DNA of 64,000 nucleotides from contig SGPM01000034.1 of the NCBI GenBank assembly GCA_004802725.1, positions 1 to 64,000 of the forward strand, in the 5' to 3' direction. Positions 13,013-23,878 of this stretch are shown piece by piece. The position numbers were made by a program, and so were the translations under genes. The first letter of the stretch is position 1, and every line of letters starts with the position of its first letter. The notes beneath the pieces are model-generated. The model did not search any database. It was not told where the DNA came from and saw nothing but the letters and a program-made list of their open reading frames with translations. The DNA comes from Antrodiella citrinella. Taxonomy: Eukaryota > Basidiomycota > Agaricomycetes > Polyporales > Steccherinaceae.

Positions 13013-13399
13013 GCCAGCCCTGAGCCCGTTGCTTTGTTATAAGGTAACTGTAGCTATGTCGAGACATGTATGTAATTGACAATAANCAGTCACAATCAGT
13101 GCAGTTGTAAGTCCCACGACGATCATAACTNCGTCGACAACGNCGAGNCGTCTATTTTATCGATGTTACGCTGCTAACNGCAACCGTATTCATATANTNG
13201 CGTTACGACTAATNACAATACGAATCGAACTTTCAGAATAATAGTACACATGACCATAACACAACGGACGGGAATTCCTGTTGNACAAATCCAGAAACAC
13301 CAGACTTGTAACTGTGGCGTACAAGAATNACCANACAGGCCAAAACCACCGCGTAAACCAATAGAAACTGCANNGGATTTTACGCCACTCCTGCAATAC

Positions 13400-14460
13400 C
13401 GTCACANCATCCGGCGGATCGACCCGNAGCAATTGATCGCTGATGGGTTCGAGGGCGTCCCGTAAGACACTACACTGGATACCCAACACCCCGCAAAGTC
13501 GATGTCAGCGTCTCGTCAAACATCCCGTGATTAAACATGATGTACGCACACTCATACGCTCGAAGAGCACCAAGAAATCGTGAAACTGGTGCATGTCGAA
13601 CTTCATGTCTGGGGACATGACGTTCGGCGGGTCTCTNACATCCGAGGGGTTGTACGGAATGTCGATCCTGCAATGGCGCAGGTGGCTGAAGTAGAAGTAC
13701 TTCGCATCGTGTCTCGCAGTAGTAATGAGGAAACGCCATGGAGACGCCGTCAGGTTTCATATCATAGGCTATGGGGTNGAATCCTGAGGGATTCTGCGTC
13801 CACCGTTATCGGAGATCCTTCGTGAGAGCCAGTGCGAGGGAAGCTGAGGAGAAGGACATCAGAGACTTAGATAGCCACTGACACGAAGTGTGCTTGACGA
13901 CTCACAGACGCGATATGCCTTGCGAATAGAAGAATGCAATCCCCTATGGTATGTCACGACAATNACGNNGNNGNNNTGCAGNACNNANNNNGANAGTTGG
14001 GGTNGTACGNNNCNTCANGTACCTNCNNNNCNTNCTCNNCAATGCAAGAGAACCTCNGGGAACGTATCTCACGGAGGAAAGGGGTAACGACGAANGTGNC
14101 GGAGGGATTGCTTGGGTCCTCGCAATGATCCNGAAACAGGGACGCAATAGTTATCTGGAAGTTCGCGCATGGCCGGGGTGGAGAACCTCAGGANAGCGCT
14201 GGAGCCCGTCCACCTTTTNTCAATCAATACGAGCTTGCCTGAGCTGTCCCGGGCGACGATGGCATACTTGAGGTACTGCGGAGCAGACGATGAATACAGG
14301 GCGTGGCTGCGATCCCTGAACTCACCTTGGCACACCAGTAGAAATCTTCAGGTTTATGACGCCAGAGATCCTGCTACCCAGCCAGGCTGGAGACGAGGTC
14401 GCAGCGTATACCCGTTGGACAAGAACAGATCGCGATGCTGAGTCCAATATTTCTCCAGAG
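13400..14460 (-). pseudogene. kinase-like protein remnant, n-rich
   Basis: Read on the minus strand. A block near 14455-14370 (YWTQHRDLFLSNGYTLRPR, then PGWVAGSL) is followed after a possible intron by YLKYAIVARDSSGKLVLI and by RELPDNYCVPV. This order resembles the entry of the large kinase-like (FunK1/PK-like) family of Agaricomycetes: a WxxxxxxxxxxGYxLRPR lead, then beta strands with Lys, then 'NHCVPVL'. Downstream pieces such as KYFYFSHLRHCRIDIPY sit in shifting frames, and no HRD/DFG catalytic motif is readable. Dense n bases at 13970-14035 hide the middle. It is either a degraded copy or a real gene spoiled by sequence quality; I favour the former. Confidence 0.35.
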
Positions 14461-15315
14461 GCTGCGGTTCGTCCGAGAGTAGTTCATAAGTGCACAACCC
14501 CTCTGTACTGATGGGTGTATAGCAATTGAGACATGTAAGTGAGATGGTGAGTTGGAAAGTGGTGGGGGCCCCTCGTATGTTTCAAGAGCGACTCCTCCAT
14601 CGCGGCATGCTCGTCAGTAGGTGAATTCGGTCAGTCGACTGCCTGCGACACAAGCACCACGACCAACCTTCGAGGCATGACCCCGAAGGACTGCCGCTCT
14701 GGACATCAACAAAGCGATGATTCGATGAGCATTGAGCATGGTCTCAACGTTGTTTGGGGTGATTATCCGTCATCGCAATAATCCCAATCCTTCTGTCAGC
14801 TCTACCCTCATCCTCGCCTTGATAACCCGTTTGTTTTGATGCCTTGAGGCGACGGTGTGCTCAAATCCGTCCGAATGATTGGGGGGACAAGAGTGTAAAC
14901 GACCGTCCAAATTGAGTACGCGCCTTCCCGGACATGCCTTGGCATTGACCACGTCCACACCATCCTCTTGTTTTCTGCATCGTTTTCGGCGGCGGCGACG
15001 ACAAGCGAGATGAAGCTTTTATTCTTTTCTTTGCAGGGAGAGAACAATAGGAAAGCATTGAACGCCATGAGACCGCCAATATTCTGATTTTACATACAAG
15101 CATCGCTCGCCTATGCCTCGAGGCATCCATGTGTGCTGCCCTTCCATCTAATCTATAAAAACCGCTCTTGTTTTTCCCCCAGGTAGCTTTTCAAGCCACT
15201 TCTCGACCGATTCCCACCTCTCGCCCATATCCTCTCGCATCTAAGAGCGACCTCGACCACCTTCAGACCAGCTATCACTCTTCACTACCTACTCTCAGCA
15301 ACACCCTCGCAAGTC
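14461..15315. other. intergenic with TATA-bearing promoter
   Basis: About 850 bases without a recognisable gene. The last 160 bases look like the promoter and pyrimidine-rich leader of the gene at 15316. Confidence 0.5.
15153..15160 (+). promoter_or_regulatory. TATA box
   Basis: CTATAAAA about 155 bases before the ATG at 15316, followed by a C/T-rich leader typical of well-expressed fungal genes. Confidence 0.5.
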
Positions 15316-15756
15316 ATGTCCTCATACTCTTCTGAAGATATCATTGTGTGTATCTTATCCAATTCTGGTCATAGTCGTTGTTCACTCACAGGCTCTTGCT
15401 TTATTTGCTGTTCAGCCCGGAGACATCGTCTCTGTCACCCACGGCATCCAAGGCCGCAAAGACGGGCTCGTCGTCGGCTCTCACATCGACTACGCTGTAC
15501 GTCCCCGTCTTCTCATCATTTGCAGGGCATACACTCAACGAGGTGTCACCACAGGGCAGGCAAATTGTGGAGGTCCAGCTGGAGCACTCTGGCGAGATCT
15601 ACAATGCCTGGTACGTCACCTCCTCTGTTTCTCGACTATGTCGTCCTGACCACCTTCAATTGCAGGTACCCAACGGTGACCCGCGTAAAGCGTACCATCT
15701 CCTACGCTCCCAACATCCACAAGCAGCGGACTATTCAGCGCACCATCTACTGGTGA
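15316..15756 (+). CDS. small conserved-looking protein, unknown function
   Basis: Four small exons (15316-15345, 15392-15496, 15555-15610, 15666-15756) give a cysteine-free 93-residue protein. It begins MSSYSSEDII and ends QRTIQRTIYW. All three introns have good splice ends and are 46-58 bases. The splicing restores one coherent frame with a strand-rich centre (GDIVSVTHGIQGRKDGLVVG, then EVQLEHSGEIYNAWYP). That argues for a real, folded protein, possibly a small beta barrel. I do not recognise the family. The TATA box and pyrimidine leader upstream suggest solid expression. Confidence 0.7.
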   Translation: MSSYSSEDIIVCILSNSGHSRCSLTGSCFICCSARRHRLCHPRHPRPQRRARRRLSHRLRCTSPSSHHLQGIHSTRCHHRAGKLWRSSWSTLARSTMPGTSPPLFLDYVVLTTFNCRYPTVTRVKRTISYAPNIHKQRTIQRTIYW

Positions 15757-16445
15757 TCCATTACGACCCCCTTCCCACTTCTCTCCCGGACAGGTCGACT
15801 GCTACATTTTAACACTAACTTAACCTCACCGCAACACACTCCTCATACGTACGCACAATGACTTACGACAATGACGAAGGGACACGCGCGCGACGAGCTC
15901 TCATCTTGCCCTGGACTGTTGGTTTTCCAGATGTATGGTTCGGACGGACGGATAGATGGACAGCGCAGTGCGCTTTGATTGTTTGGACACGGACAGGACT
16001 GAGCTTGCATTCGTGAGAGTGCTTGCGGTTGTACATATACTTGGATGCGTCAATTATTTCACCTCGAATGGGCTGTTGAGGTCGATGATTTTATTCGTGA
16101 CTGATCTTGTGTGCTCGCCGCCAGGAACGCCTCGTTGTCGTCGTCGGTCTCGACACCCGGCGCGGAAGAGCCCATTTCAAGGGGTTGACGTTAACGCGGT
16201 ATTGACTGCCACGCGGAATGAAAAGCACTGCTTTCAAGAACGTACAGCGAAGGCAAATTTACGGGGATTTCTATCACGGACTGAGACTATATAAACCAGC
16301 CACTTCTAACGCGTTCGACCAATTTTCTTTCTTCCACGTACTACCAGCATCTCCTTTCTTTCAACCGATCATTCGCAATAAGGTGAGTAGCCTTGCCATC
16401 TTGCTGAGCAACTGACAACTGATTACCTATCTTGTGTTGACAGAA
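15757..16445. other. intergenic; MYND gene promoter and 5' UTR intron
   Basis: No gene seen in the first 500 bases. The last part holds a TATA box (16287-16296) and a predicted 5' UTR intron 16383-16443 (GTGAGT...GACAG), whose acceptor lies two bases before the MYND ATG. Confidence 0.55.
16287..16296 (+). promoter_or_regulatory. TATA box of MYND gene
   Basis: CTATATAAAC, about 90 bases before the predicted 5' UTR intron and 150 bases before the start codon. Confidence 0.55.
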
Positions 16446-17142
16446 ATGGCTCCCAAGGCTGATCTGAACAACCCTACCATCCCACAATACATTTGTATGG
16501 TCTGTGGTCTACCCACCACCACCCGATGCTCGCAATGCAAGCGGGTCATGTACTGCAGCGCAGCACATAGCAAAAGGGTAAGTCGTTAGCCAACACAGCA
16601 CGGACGCTGCATTATCTTCAGGCCTCCAGGAGACGAGAGAAGCTCACCCACATCTCCGCCAGGACTGGCAACGACACAAAGCCGAATGTCACCCAAGCAC
16701 CTCAGCCAACCCTCCGCTCGAAACGCGCAACGCCATCCTCCTTGCGCACAACGAGAACAGACCCCGGATGATCAAGCTCCCCGTCAAGCACAATCCCGTC
16801 TCAGACATTTTCAGCGGCGAAACCGCGATGTACGAGGTCCCCGACAAGGCCCGTCATCCCTGGAAGACCACTGACCACCCCGAGTGGATTGGGCGGCTCG
16901 TCCGCCACGGGAGCCGACCGCTGCCTGGGAACCGACTCCTGGTGGCGTTCATCAACGACAACTTCTGCAATGACGGCTCTGCTAGGAATCGATGCGTGGA
17001 GAATCTTACGGGCGGTATGGCGGAGCGGCCGTGGGCTGATCATATCTTCGTGTTGAGGATGGGGAACTTGCATGATACGGACTTCCAGGATGCGATCATG
17101 GAAGAAGATCTCCCGATTTTGAGATCGTACATGTCATCGTAG
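16446..17142 (+). CDS. MYND zinc-finger protein
   Basis: Exons 16446-16577 and 16663-17142 give 203 residues. Residues 17-57 form a MYND finger: CMVC, CSQCK, MYCSAAH, then WQRHKAEC across the splice, supplying all eight Cys/His ligands. The remaining ~145 residues contain no domain I recognise; they are mixed, with segments such as NRLLVAFINDNF. MYND fingers usually bind proline-rich partners. The splice was chosen because it completes the finger; the alternative acceptor at 16621 would break the frame. Confidence 0.85.
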
Positions 17143-17519
17143 GGTCCCGCCAATACTCTATCTCTATAGGCTATAGCACACTGACTTCAGTTTGGAGTTC
17201 ATCTACTTCCCAATGTATTCACTCCAACGTAATCACAGTCACCGCTGTCGACTTCTAATGCGATGTGTTCATGATGTATGATATGTCAAAGTAGAGAGCG
17301 AGACTATTATTCAATGCGACAACTTGCAGCCTGAGACTGATGAGAGACCTACGATACTTAGCATGATAATATTCTACTACATAGATACACTGGTGAAAGA
17401 AAAGGAAATGTAGCAAATGCATAACATGTCTGTCCCTGCAAAACCAACAGAATCGCATCCATCCAACGGAGCGGGGGTGGTAGTATGCGCTCGACAGAGT
17501 ATCTAAAAAGAAAAAGGGC

Positions 17520-20468
17520 TCAAGCACGCAGACCAACGGTTCGTGCAGGAGACAACGGCCGTGGCGGACTCTTCGCTGTATCCTGCTGTGCATGATGTTT
17601 CAAGCGGTTTTTGTTCCGGCGAGGTGGCGACGACGGGGCCGGTGGGGTAGCCGTCGTCGGTGTAGTAGGAGACGGTGGTATCGGCAAAGACGTCCCGTGC
17701 TCGAGTGGGCTTGTGCTACCTTCTAGAGGCGCTGGTGGAGGTTTCTTCTTCGACTTCTTGGGACTTGACGGGCTCGGAGCCGTCACCTTGTGATGTTCAC
17801 CAGAAGGAGCAGTAGGATGTGGGGTATCGCCGTTTGGTATGTGACTTGCATCTGAGTTGTGGTTCTCTCCGTCGGCCAATGAGCTGGATGAGGATGGTAT
17901 AGGTTCCGGAGGGGACGTAGAGGTGTTCTTGGCTCGTTGTCGCGTTGAGACGTTCATCAGTACCCTTGGCTTCATTCTTCCCAATGGTACTTTATCCTCG
18001 GCCTCGTTCTCGTCCAGACCGTCAGCCACTATCGCCTTCTCGCTCTCCGCTTCTGACAAGGTCTTCTCCGAGTTGAGGGTTGAGACGTCCGTTCCTGATT
18101 CGCCTGAGCCATTTTTCTCGTCCTCTTCATTCAGCGGTGCACTTGCACTCGACCTGCACGCACCCATACCAGGCCTAAGCGTCTCCTCCGAACTCTTCGG
18201 TGATGTAGATGAATACACACCACTGCCCTCATGCCTCTCCATCTCCATCACCGTCGGCAACGTTGTTAAAATCGGCACAATCACTGTTGGGTCGCTCCGC
18301 ATGCTGCTCTTCCCATACGAGCCCTGTTGCTGTGGATGTTGCGGGCGTCCTTCAGAGTAAGGTATGACCCTCTCGTAGAACAGCATGAACGCCCCCGCGC
18401 TTTCCGCCAGCACTTGCGCGATCCCCACTTCTTTCACGTGTGTGTCACTCGCCATCAGCCACCCGCCTTCCGGATGATATCCGTTCCGCACGTCCCACTC
18501 TTCCCGCACGGGTCCCCAACGCTGACATTTCTCACACCCACACCCGATCGGGCACGCAAACCGTGGTGGCGCCCATCGCCGACTGCCTGCGTGTGGTGGC
18601 CGAGGCTTTCGTCGATAGCACACGTAGTGTCCTGCGTAGTGGTTTCCGTAGTGACAGACTACGGCAGAGAGGCGGTAAATGTAGCGAGGGTAATTGGTGG
18701 CAAGGCGTGGAGGTTGAGAGATGGGGTGATTGGGATCAGTTGATAGTTGTCCGGATGTGGTGTAGGGTGTAAGATCGAGATATTCGTTGAAAGCGACCCG
18801 ACAGTTGTTTCGGGCAGCATCGCCACCGCCATAATGAATAGAACGGTTGAGGTGCAGGACAAGATCTTGAGGAGGCTAAGAAATGTAGGAATGAGTACAG
18901 CCGACAGAGGTAAACGTGTCATGTGCACTCACACGAGCAATCATAGCTTGCTTTGTGGAGGCCCTGCTGAAGATTTTCTCCATTTGCAAGCCCTTAATAT
19001 CATCTTCAATCCTCCCTTCATCCAATGCTGACTTGACTCTGGTTTCCATCGCCCTGGCTTCCCGTGCTCTTCGTCGCTTGGACGACGACGCGTCAGCAGC
19101 AACAGCAGCCCTTGTCAGCTTATCGGCCTCGTAACGCAGTCGTTCGTACGTCGCTTGCATGGAGCACCTGCGACATATACAATCGTCGAGCTCTTCTAAG
19201 CGGGTATAGTCCCGCAATAGGTAATCCAGTGTGCATGTCGACTTCAGTTGTGAGTCAGAGTTAGGTAGTAGTCAGAGCACCGGGAAGTTCAACAACGTAC
19301 CATCCGAGGTAATGCTAGTTGCCAGTTGTCGAATGCAAAATGCATGACTGCCTCTGTATATCCGCAATCCCTGCAGCTTCTACGATTTGCAGTCCACCCA
19401 TCAAAGACGCTCTTCCCGATTTTGCTTGACGACCTCCCACCGGACATCCCACCCAGACCTCTATCCCTGAAGCTTTCCTTGTCAACAGCAGCGATCTCCT
19501 TCTTGAGGCTTTCGGACAGGAGCTGAAAGAGCTCTTGAGCGTCTTGGTGCTCTCGAGACGAGAAGAGTGGGTTATGTTTGCCATGAGAGTGGCGAGACAG
19601 GGCTGCAATGATTTCCTCTGGGCGAATGGATAATTGTGAGGAGGTCGGGGTGTTAAGGTCTGTTAAAAGCGAGCAAGAGTAAGATGAGGATTCATACCGT
19701 CGCATTCACAAGCATGACCTGAGGAACCAGAATGCGGCATGATCACATTCCCTGGATCCTCAAGTCCTCGTCCTACACACATAACCAAAATGGTCTGGGA
19801 GGTATGGCAAAATTTTAGACCGTAGCGCCATAGACTCGGACATACCCCGCTGCAGGAAGGTAACACGAAGGTCAGGTAGACTTACTAGCTAGAAGCTCCC
19901 GCAACTCGTCGACGACCGGCGTATGAACAATATTTGTGAGTGATTCCGCCTTGTCGAAGACGTAGTCGATATGTGGCATAAGGTAGGAGAGGGAAGCCAT
20001 AGCTTGCAATGTGGCGTTTAGGAAGCAGAACGATCCGGAAAGGTTGACTAAGCCAGGATAGTACCCCTCGAAATACGAAGCCATGTTGCTGGGTCCCGCA
20101 AGAGCTTGATACGATGTATATGAATGTTAGGAGGCAGGTACAGCGTGAAACGAAAGACCGAGCGTACCGGAGACATCTCCATTGGTCGCGACTTGCTCAG
20201 CTCGAGTTCGAATAGCCCTCTTCTTCAGCCTGTTGCGCTCCGAAACGGAGCCGGACGTGGATGAGCCTGAACGCCAGTTCCATGGAAGGGCGAGGGCGAG
20301 AGATTCGAAGACCATGTATATATTGCGAAGTAGATATGCCAGGTGTGGTTGTGCTGTGAGAAGGACGAGAGGTAGGACGACGATAACGATGAGAGGGGCA
20401 ACTTGCTGCACGGCGTATGTTGAGAATATTGTGGATAGTAGTTGTGGAATGTCCTCTGAGATGGACAT
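17520..20468 (-). CDS. UBP16: ubiquitin-specific protease, Ubp16/USP30-like
   Basis: Minus-strand exons 20468-20168, 20104-19886, 19659-19301, 19241-18933 and 18875-17520 give 847 residues. A hydrophobic span (~20-45, VAPLIVIVVLPLVLLTAQ) precedes the USP fold, as in yeast Ubp16 and human USP30, which sit in the mitochondrial outer membrane. The Cys box is NLSGSFCFLNATLQ, the His box is HYGNHYAGHYVCY, and FMLFYERV closes the domain. A CRDC/CRRC metal-site pair is also visible. The last ~270 residues are Ser/Pro-rich and low in complexity. It should remove ubiquitin from membrane-bound targets. ATG 20468 is the first in frame; the open frame upstream has no ATG. The 226-base intron between exons 2 and 3 is unusually long for this gene. 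Confidence 0.88.
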
Positions 20469-20607
20469 TTGGAGGAGACCACCACCGCCGTCGTTGTCGT
20501 CGTTGTCAGTTGCGGTAAATACAGCACATTGGAGAGCAGCGTCCACGTCCTTCAAAGACCCTCACATCCCCTCACATCGACACGTCAGCTGTCTTATCAT
20601 CTGATAC

Positions 20608-20690
20608 GGCTACCTGGCGCAATGGTAGCGCGTTTGGCTTCGATCGCCGACGGCACCAAAAGGTTGCAGGTTCGAGTCCTGCGGTGGTCA
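20608..20690 (+). tRNA. trnR-UCG: tRNA-Arg (anticodon UCG), copy 2
   Basis: Same 83-base sequence as the other two copies, with an 11-base intron after the anticodon loop position 37. The anticodon TCG is at 20640-20642. T5 at 20714-20718 can serve as the polymerase III terminator. It lies 139 bases from the start codon of the divergent deubiquitinase gene and 502 bases before hydrolase copy 2, on the same strand as the latter. Confidence 0.92.
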
Positions 20691-21192
20691 TTACCGTGAT
20701 ATGTCTCGATACATTTTTATCACTTTTACCTTGTGCTTCTCGCTGCGGAATGTGACTCTTGTGGTGCCACAGGCCATCAATGTACAGCTTCAGTACCACT
20801 TGCCCTTGATTTGCTTCGAAATCGAGATTCCCGCTACACTCGGAGTGTGACACATCCTCTCCATGTCGTTCTCTAGAAGTCGTTCTCCAAGGGCGACGCC
20901 AGCTCAGTCACGAGCGAGATGCAGTCTTATAACCTCTCACAACCTCTCATCACACTCTCACTCGTCTGCCTCTTCAAATTGACGGTCGTCAGAGAGCCAT
21001 CATGATAGTAGTCTCTCGACGTTCGTCAGAATGGCTACGACAGCATCCTTGACACTTTTTAGGTTTTGAAGGCTGTTCCGTGGGTGCCAGGATCGCAAAA
21101 CTGAACCTTGGGCACGCTTCAAAAAGTTCATAAGAACCGCAACACAATGTCTGCTATTCTCCAAATCGACTGTGGTCCCAGCGCCGACGAAT
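20691..21192. other. intergenic between tRNA and hydrolase copy 2
   Basis: About 500 bases. Only short ORFs, nothing recognised beyond the tRNA terminator. Confidence 0.5.
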
Positions 21193-22510
21193 ATGCCTTT
21201 CGCACCGATAGATCAAGCGGGAACTGTGCTCCATTATGAAGATAGTGGTGCACCAGCCAATTCCTTGACGTACACCACACTGGTGATCTTACACGGAGGG
21301 TTCTTTAACAGTGGCAAGTTGCTCTCTGTCACGGCTATTCTTCATGGATTTGATGTTTTACCTTGCAGGAATTTTCAAACCCCTCCTACCGTTCGCGTTC
21401 GCCAACAACGTGCGTCTGGTCCTCCTCGACGCACGGGACAATGGTCAATCGACCTTGTACACCGAGGCAGAGCTCAAGGCCATCTACAGCAGGGACAAGG
21501 CGATAGAGACAGAATTTCTGCGTAGCGGGGTGATAGAGTTCGCCACATTCCTCGCGTGGTTCATCGAGCATGAGGATGTCCCAGCCATCAAGGAAGACAT
21601 TGAATCCGGGGAAAAGACAGGTGGTATCAACCTCGTCTCCTGGTCTTCCGGCAGCAATTGGTTCATTCCCTTCTTTGCCATGGCTGACACGATACCTGAA
21701 GATATACGCAAGGCACTTGATGCCTATCTCGGCGGTTACATTCTCTTCGGTAGGATACCACCACTGACACTTGATGGTGCAAACAAATCACTGATTATAC
21801 ATGCACCGCAGACGCGCCGTTTTGTACCGTAGGGCTGCCGAACCCTCCTCTGGACAAGGTGTACAGCTGCATGCGAGATCCTGCTCTGACGCAAGAAGAG
21901 CGCTTCGCTATGTTCCCCGCCACGGTATCTGGATATTACTCCAAGCACGCGCCGATTGTGCGTGCTGCCCTCATAGCGACCAGCCTCGACACTCTTCCTC
22001 CGGTGTCTGAGTTCTGGGACGGCATTCAGAAACGTCACGACACGGAGCCTGATGCGAAGTCGCCCACTATATTTCGTATCCCTAAGGACACCCTGAGCAG
22101 GATTGCTTCGCACGAGCCTTTCATCCGCTCGACCGTGCAAATCATCATGGGCTTCCACTCGGAAATATACGCCGAGTGCATCGAGAAGGTCGTGAACGAC
22201 GTGCAGCTCGCGACGTGTTTCCCAAAGGCGAGGATTTATGTCGTGAGCTGTATGCAAGGAGAAGGGGAATGTTTGACGACCACGTATACGATCAAAAAAA
22301 TGGTTTTGGAGCGACAAGCCAAAGGTCAAATTGGGAGGGAGATAGATATTAGGCTCTTTGAAGGAGCCAATCATGTGGTGAGTGATAAATCAGTCTCCTT
22401 GTCCTCCGAGATTCTCGGATTGAATATCTCGTCAGCCGCATTGGGACACACCAGAGAAGACAGTCAAGTTCTTCGCCAGTATTGTCTCCGGGAAGTCTGT
22501 TACCCTGTGA
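21193..22510 (+). CDS. alpha/beta hydrolase-like protein, copy 2
   Basis: Exons 21193-21313, 21369-21749, 21812-22377 and 22436-22510 give 380 residues. It starts MPFAPIDQAG and keeps all family landmarks: HGG, LLDARDNGQS, the elbow SWSSGSN with the candidate nucleophile Ser, FEGANH with the candidate His, and the final HWDTPE tail. Intron 1 begins GC (GCAAGT), so it is a GC-AG intron; the same intron in copies 1, 4 and 5 begins GT. The protein is closest to copy 4 by eye (shared PPxDKVY, DPAL and SGYYxKHAP). Cytosolic hydrolase of unknown substrate; no signal peptide. Confidence 0.87.
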
Positions 22511-22976
22511 GACATAAGACACTCTTAGGATCGTGTCGTCTCGAGTTTGGATGTCAATTTGCACCACTGCCACTGCACGCATGAAAATAACATTGAAGAT
22601 GAATCCGCGGAAGGCGTACCTCGTACAATGATCAACCAGACTTACAATGGTTTCGTGTGAGCAGGCCATCGTCAAGCAGACGATGAGGTGGTTTTACATG
22701 ACTCACGGCTCGTCGTTGATGCGCTGTGACCTAAGTAGCCACGTCATTCAGCGATACGCCCTTGTCGGCCTTACTCACTCCCACTCCTCGCCCATTCCAG
22801 CTGACATAGGATGACATTCTCCCGAAAGATAGAGTAGGTCCCTAGCTCCCCGACGACCCCATCGATGCGAAGACGTCGGATGAAATATGATCGGACGGAG
22901 GCGCCGTGGGTAACCCATAGAGGCCGTTGTGGTACTCGGTTCGAAAGTACAGTTTCAGTCACAGACGAACTTGAAG
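22511..22976. other. intergenic, no gene seen
   Basis: About 465 bases between hydrolase copy 2 and the broken copy 3. Confidence 0.5.
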
Positions 22977-23695
22977 ATGCCTTTCGCACCCGTCAACCAG
23001 GATGGCGCAGTGTTGTATTACGAGCTCACCTGTGACTTGGAGACTAGATGCGCCGCACTACAGCAGTGCCAGATCCTCCAGTGGACAAGGTCTACAGCGT
23101 CCTGCGGGATCCTTCCCTGCCGGAGGAACAACGCGTCGCAGGTTTCCCCGCTTGGATCGGTGGATACTACTCCGTCGACGCCCCGATCGTGCGTGTTGCC
23201 TTCTCCGCAACTAGCCTCGCCACCTTCCCCCCAGCCTCCGAATTCTGGGACAGCATCAAGAAGCACTGCGACGCCGCCCCGCAGGCCATGTCACCCGGCA
23301 CGCGACCTGTTCCCAAGGACATTTTCGACAAAATCACCTCGCAGGAGGTCTTCGTGTGGTCCACGCTGCCTATGGAGGTCGGGTTCTATCGGGATATCTT
23401 TGGGGACGCCTTGGACAGGATCGTGAACGACGAGAAGCTGGCGACGTGTTTCCTCAAGGCGAAGATACATGTCGTGAGCTGTGGGCCACGACATATATGA
23501 TCAAGGAGAAGGTGTTGAAGAGGCAGGCGAGTGGTCAGAAGGGGAGGGAAATCGATGTCACGATCTTTGACGGAGCTAGTCATATGGTGAGCGATGAATC
23601 ATGTCTGGGATACGTTGCAAGACTGACCGCTGTATTATTAGGCGCATTGGGACGAACCGGAAAGGTCCATCGAGTTCTTCGCCAGCATCGTGTAG
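22977..23695 (+). pseudogene. alpha/beta hydrolase-like copy 3, deleted
   Basis: The first 16 codons (MPFAPVNQDGAVLYYE) match the family start. The sequence then jumps straight to the beginning of exon 3 (PPVDKVYSVLRDP). The rest of exon 1, the whole of exon 2 and the candidate nucleophile elbow are gone. The exon 3 part is long and well kept (VSEF-like PASEFWD, DRIVNDEKLATCF) but shifts frame at about 23487, after VVSC. It resumes as ATTYMIKEKV in another frame and ends in the shared HWDEPE tail and stop at 23693-23695. A deletion plus a frameshift make it a clear pseudogene, unless an unusual short product is made. Confidence 0.8.
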
Positions 23696-23878
23696 AAATA
23701 GATGTTTGTACTGTTGAGGCAAACAAATGTAATGAACGATTCAGTCCAGTGGTCAGAATGTACATATTAAGATTATACTATGCGTGTGCAAATGTGAGAT
23801 AACAAGGTACTTGAGAAGAAAGCACGAAAGAATACACGACAGGAGCAATACAATAACTTCCGACTTCTTCCTCGTCAC

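Noticed and set aside
20469..20555. N-terminal extension of the Ubp16-like protein (about 29 codons open upstream)
   Set aside because: The extension begins with TTG and contains no ATG in frame. The first ATG at 20468 places the membrane span at a sensible distance.
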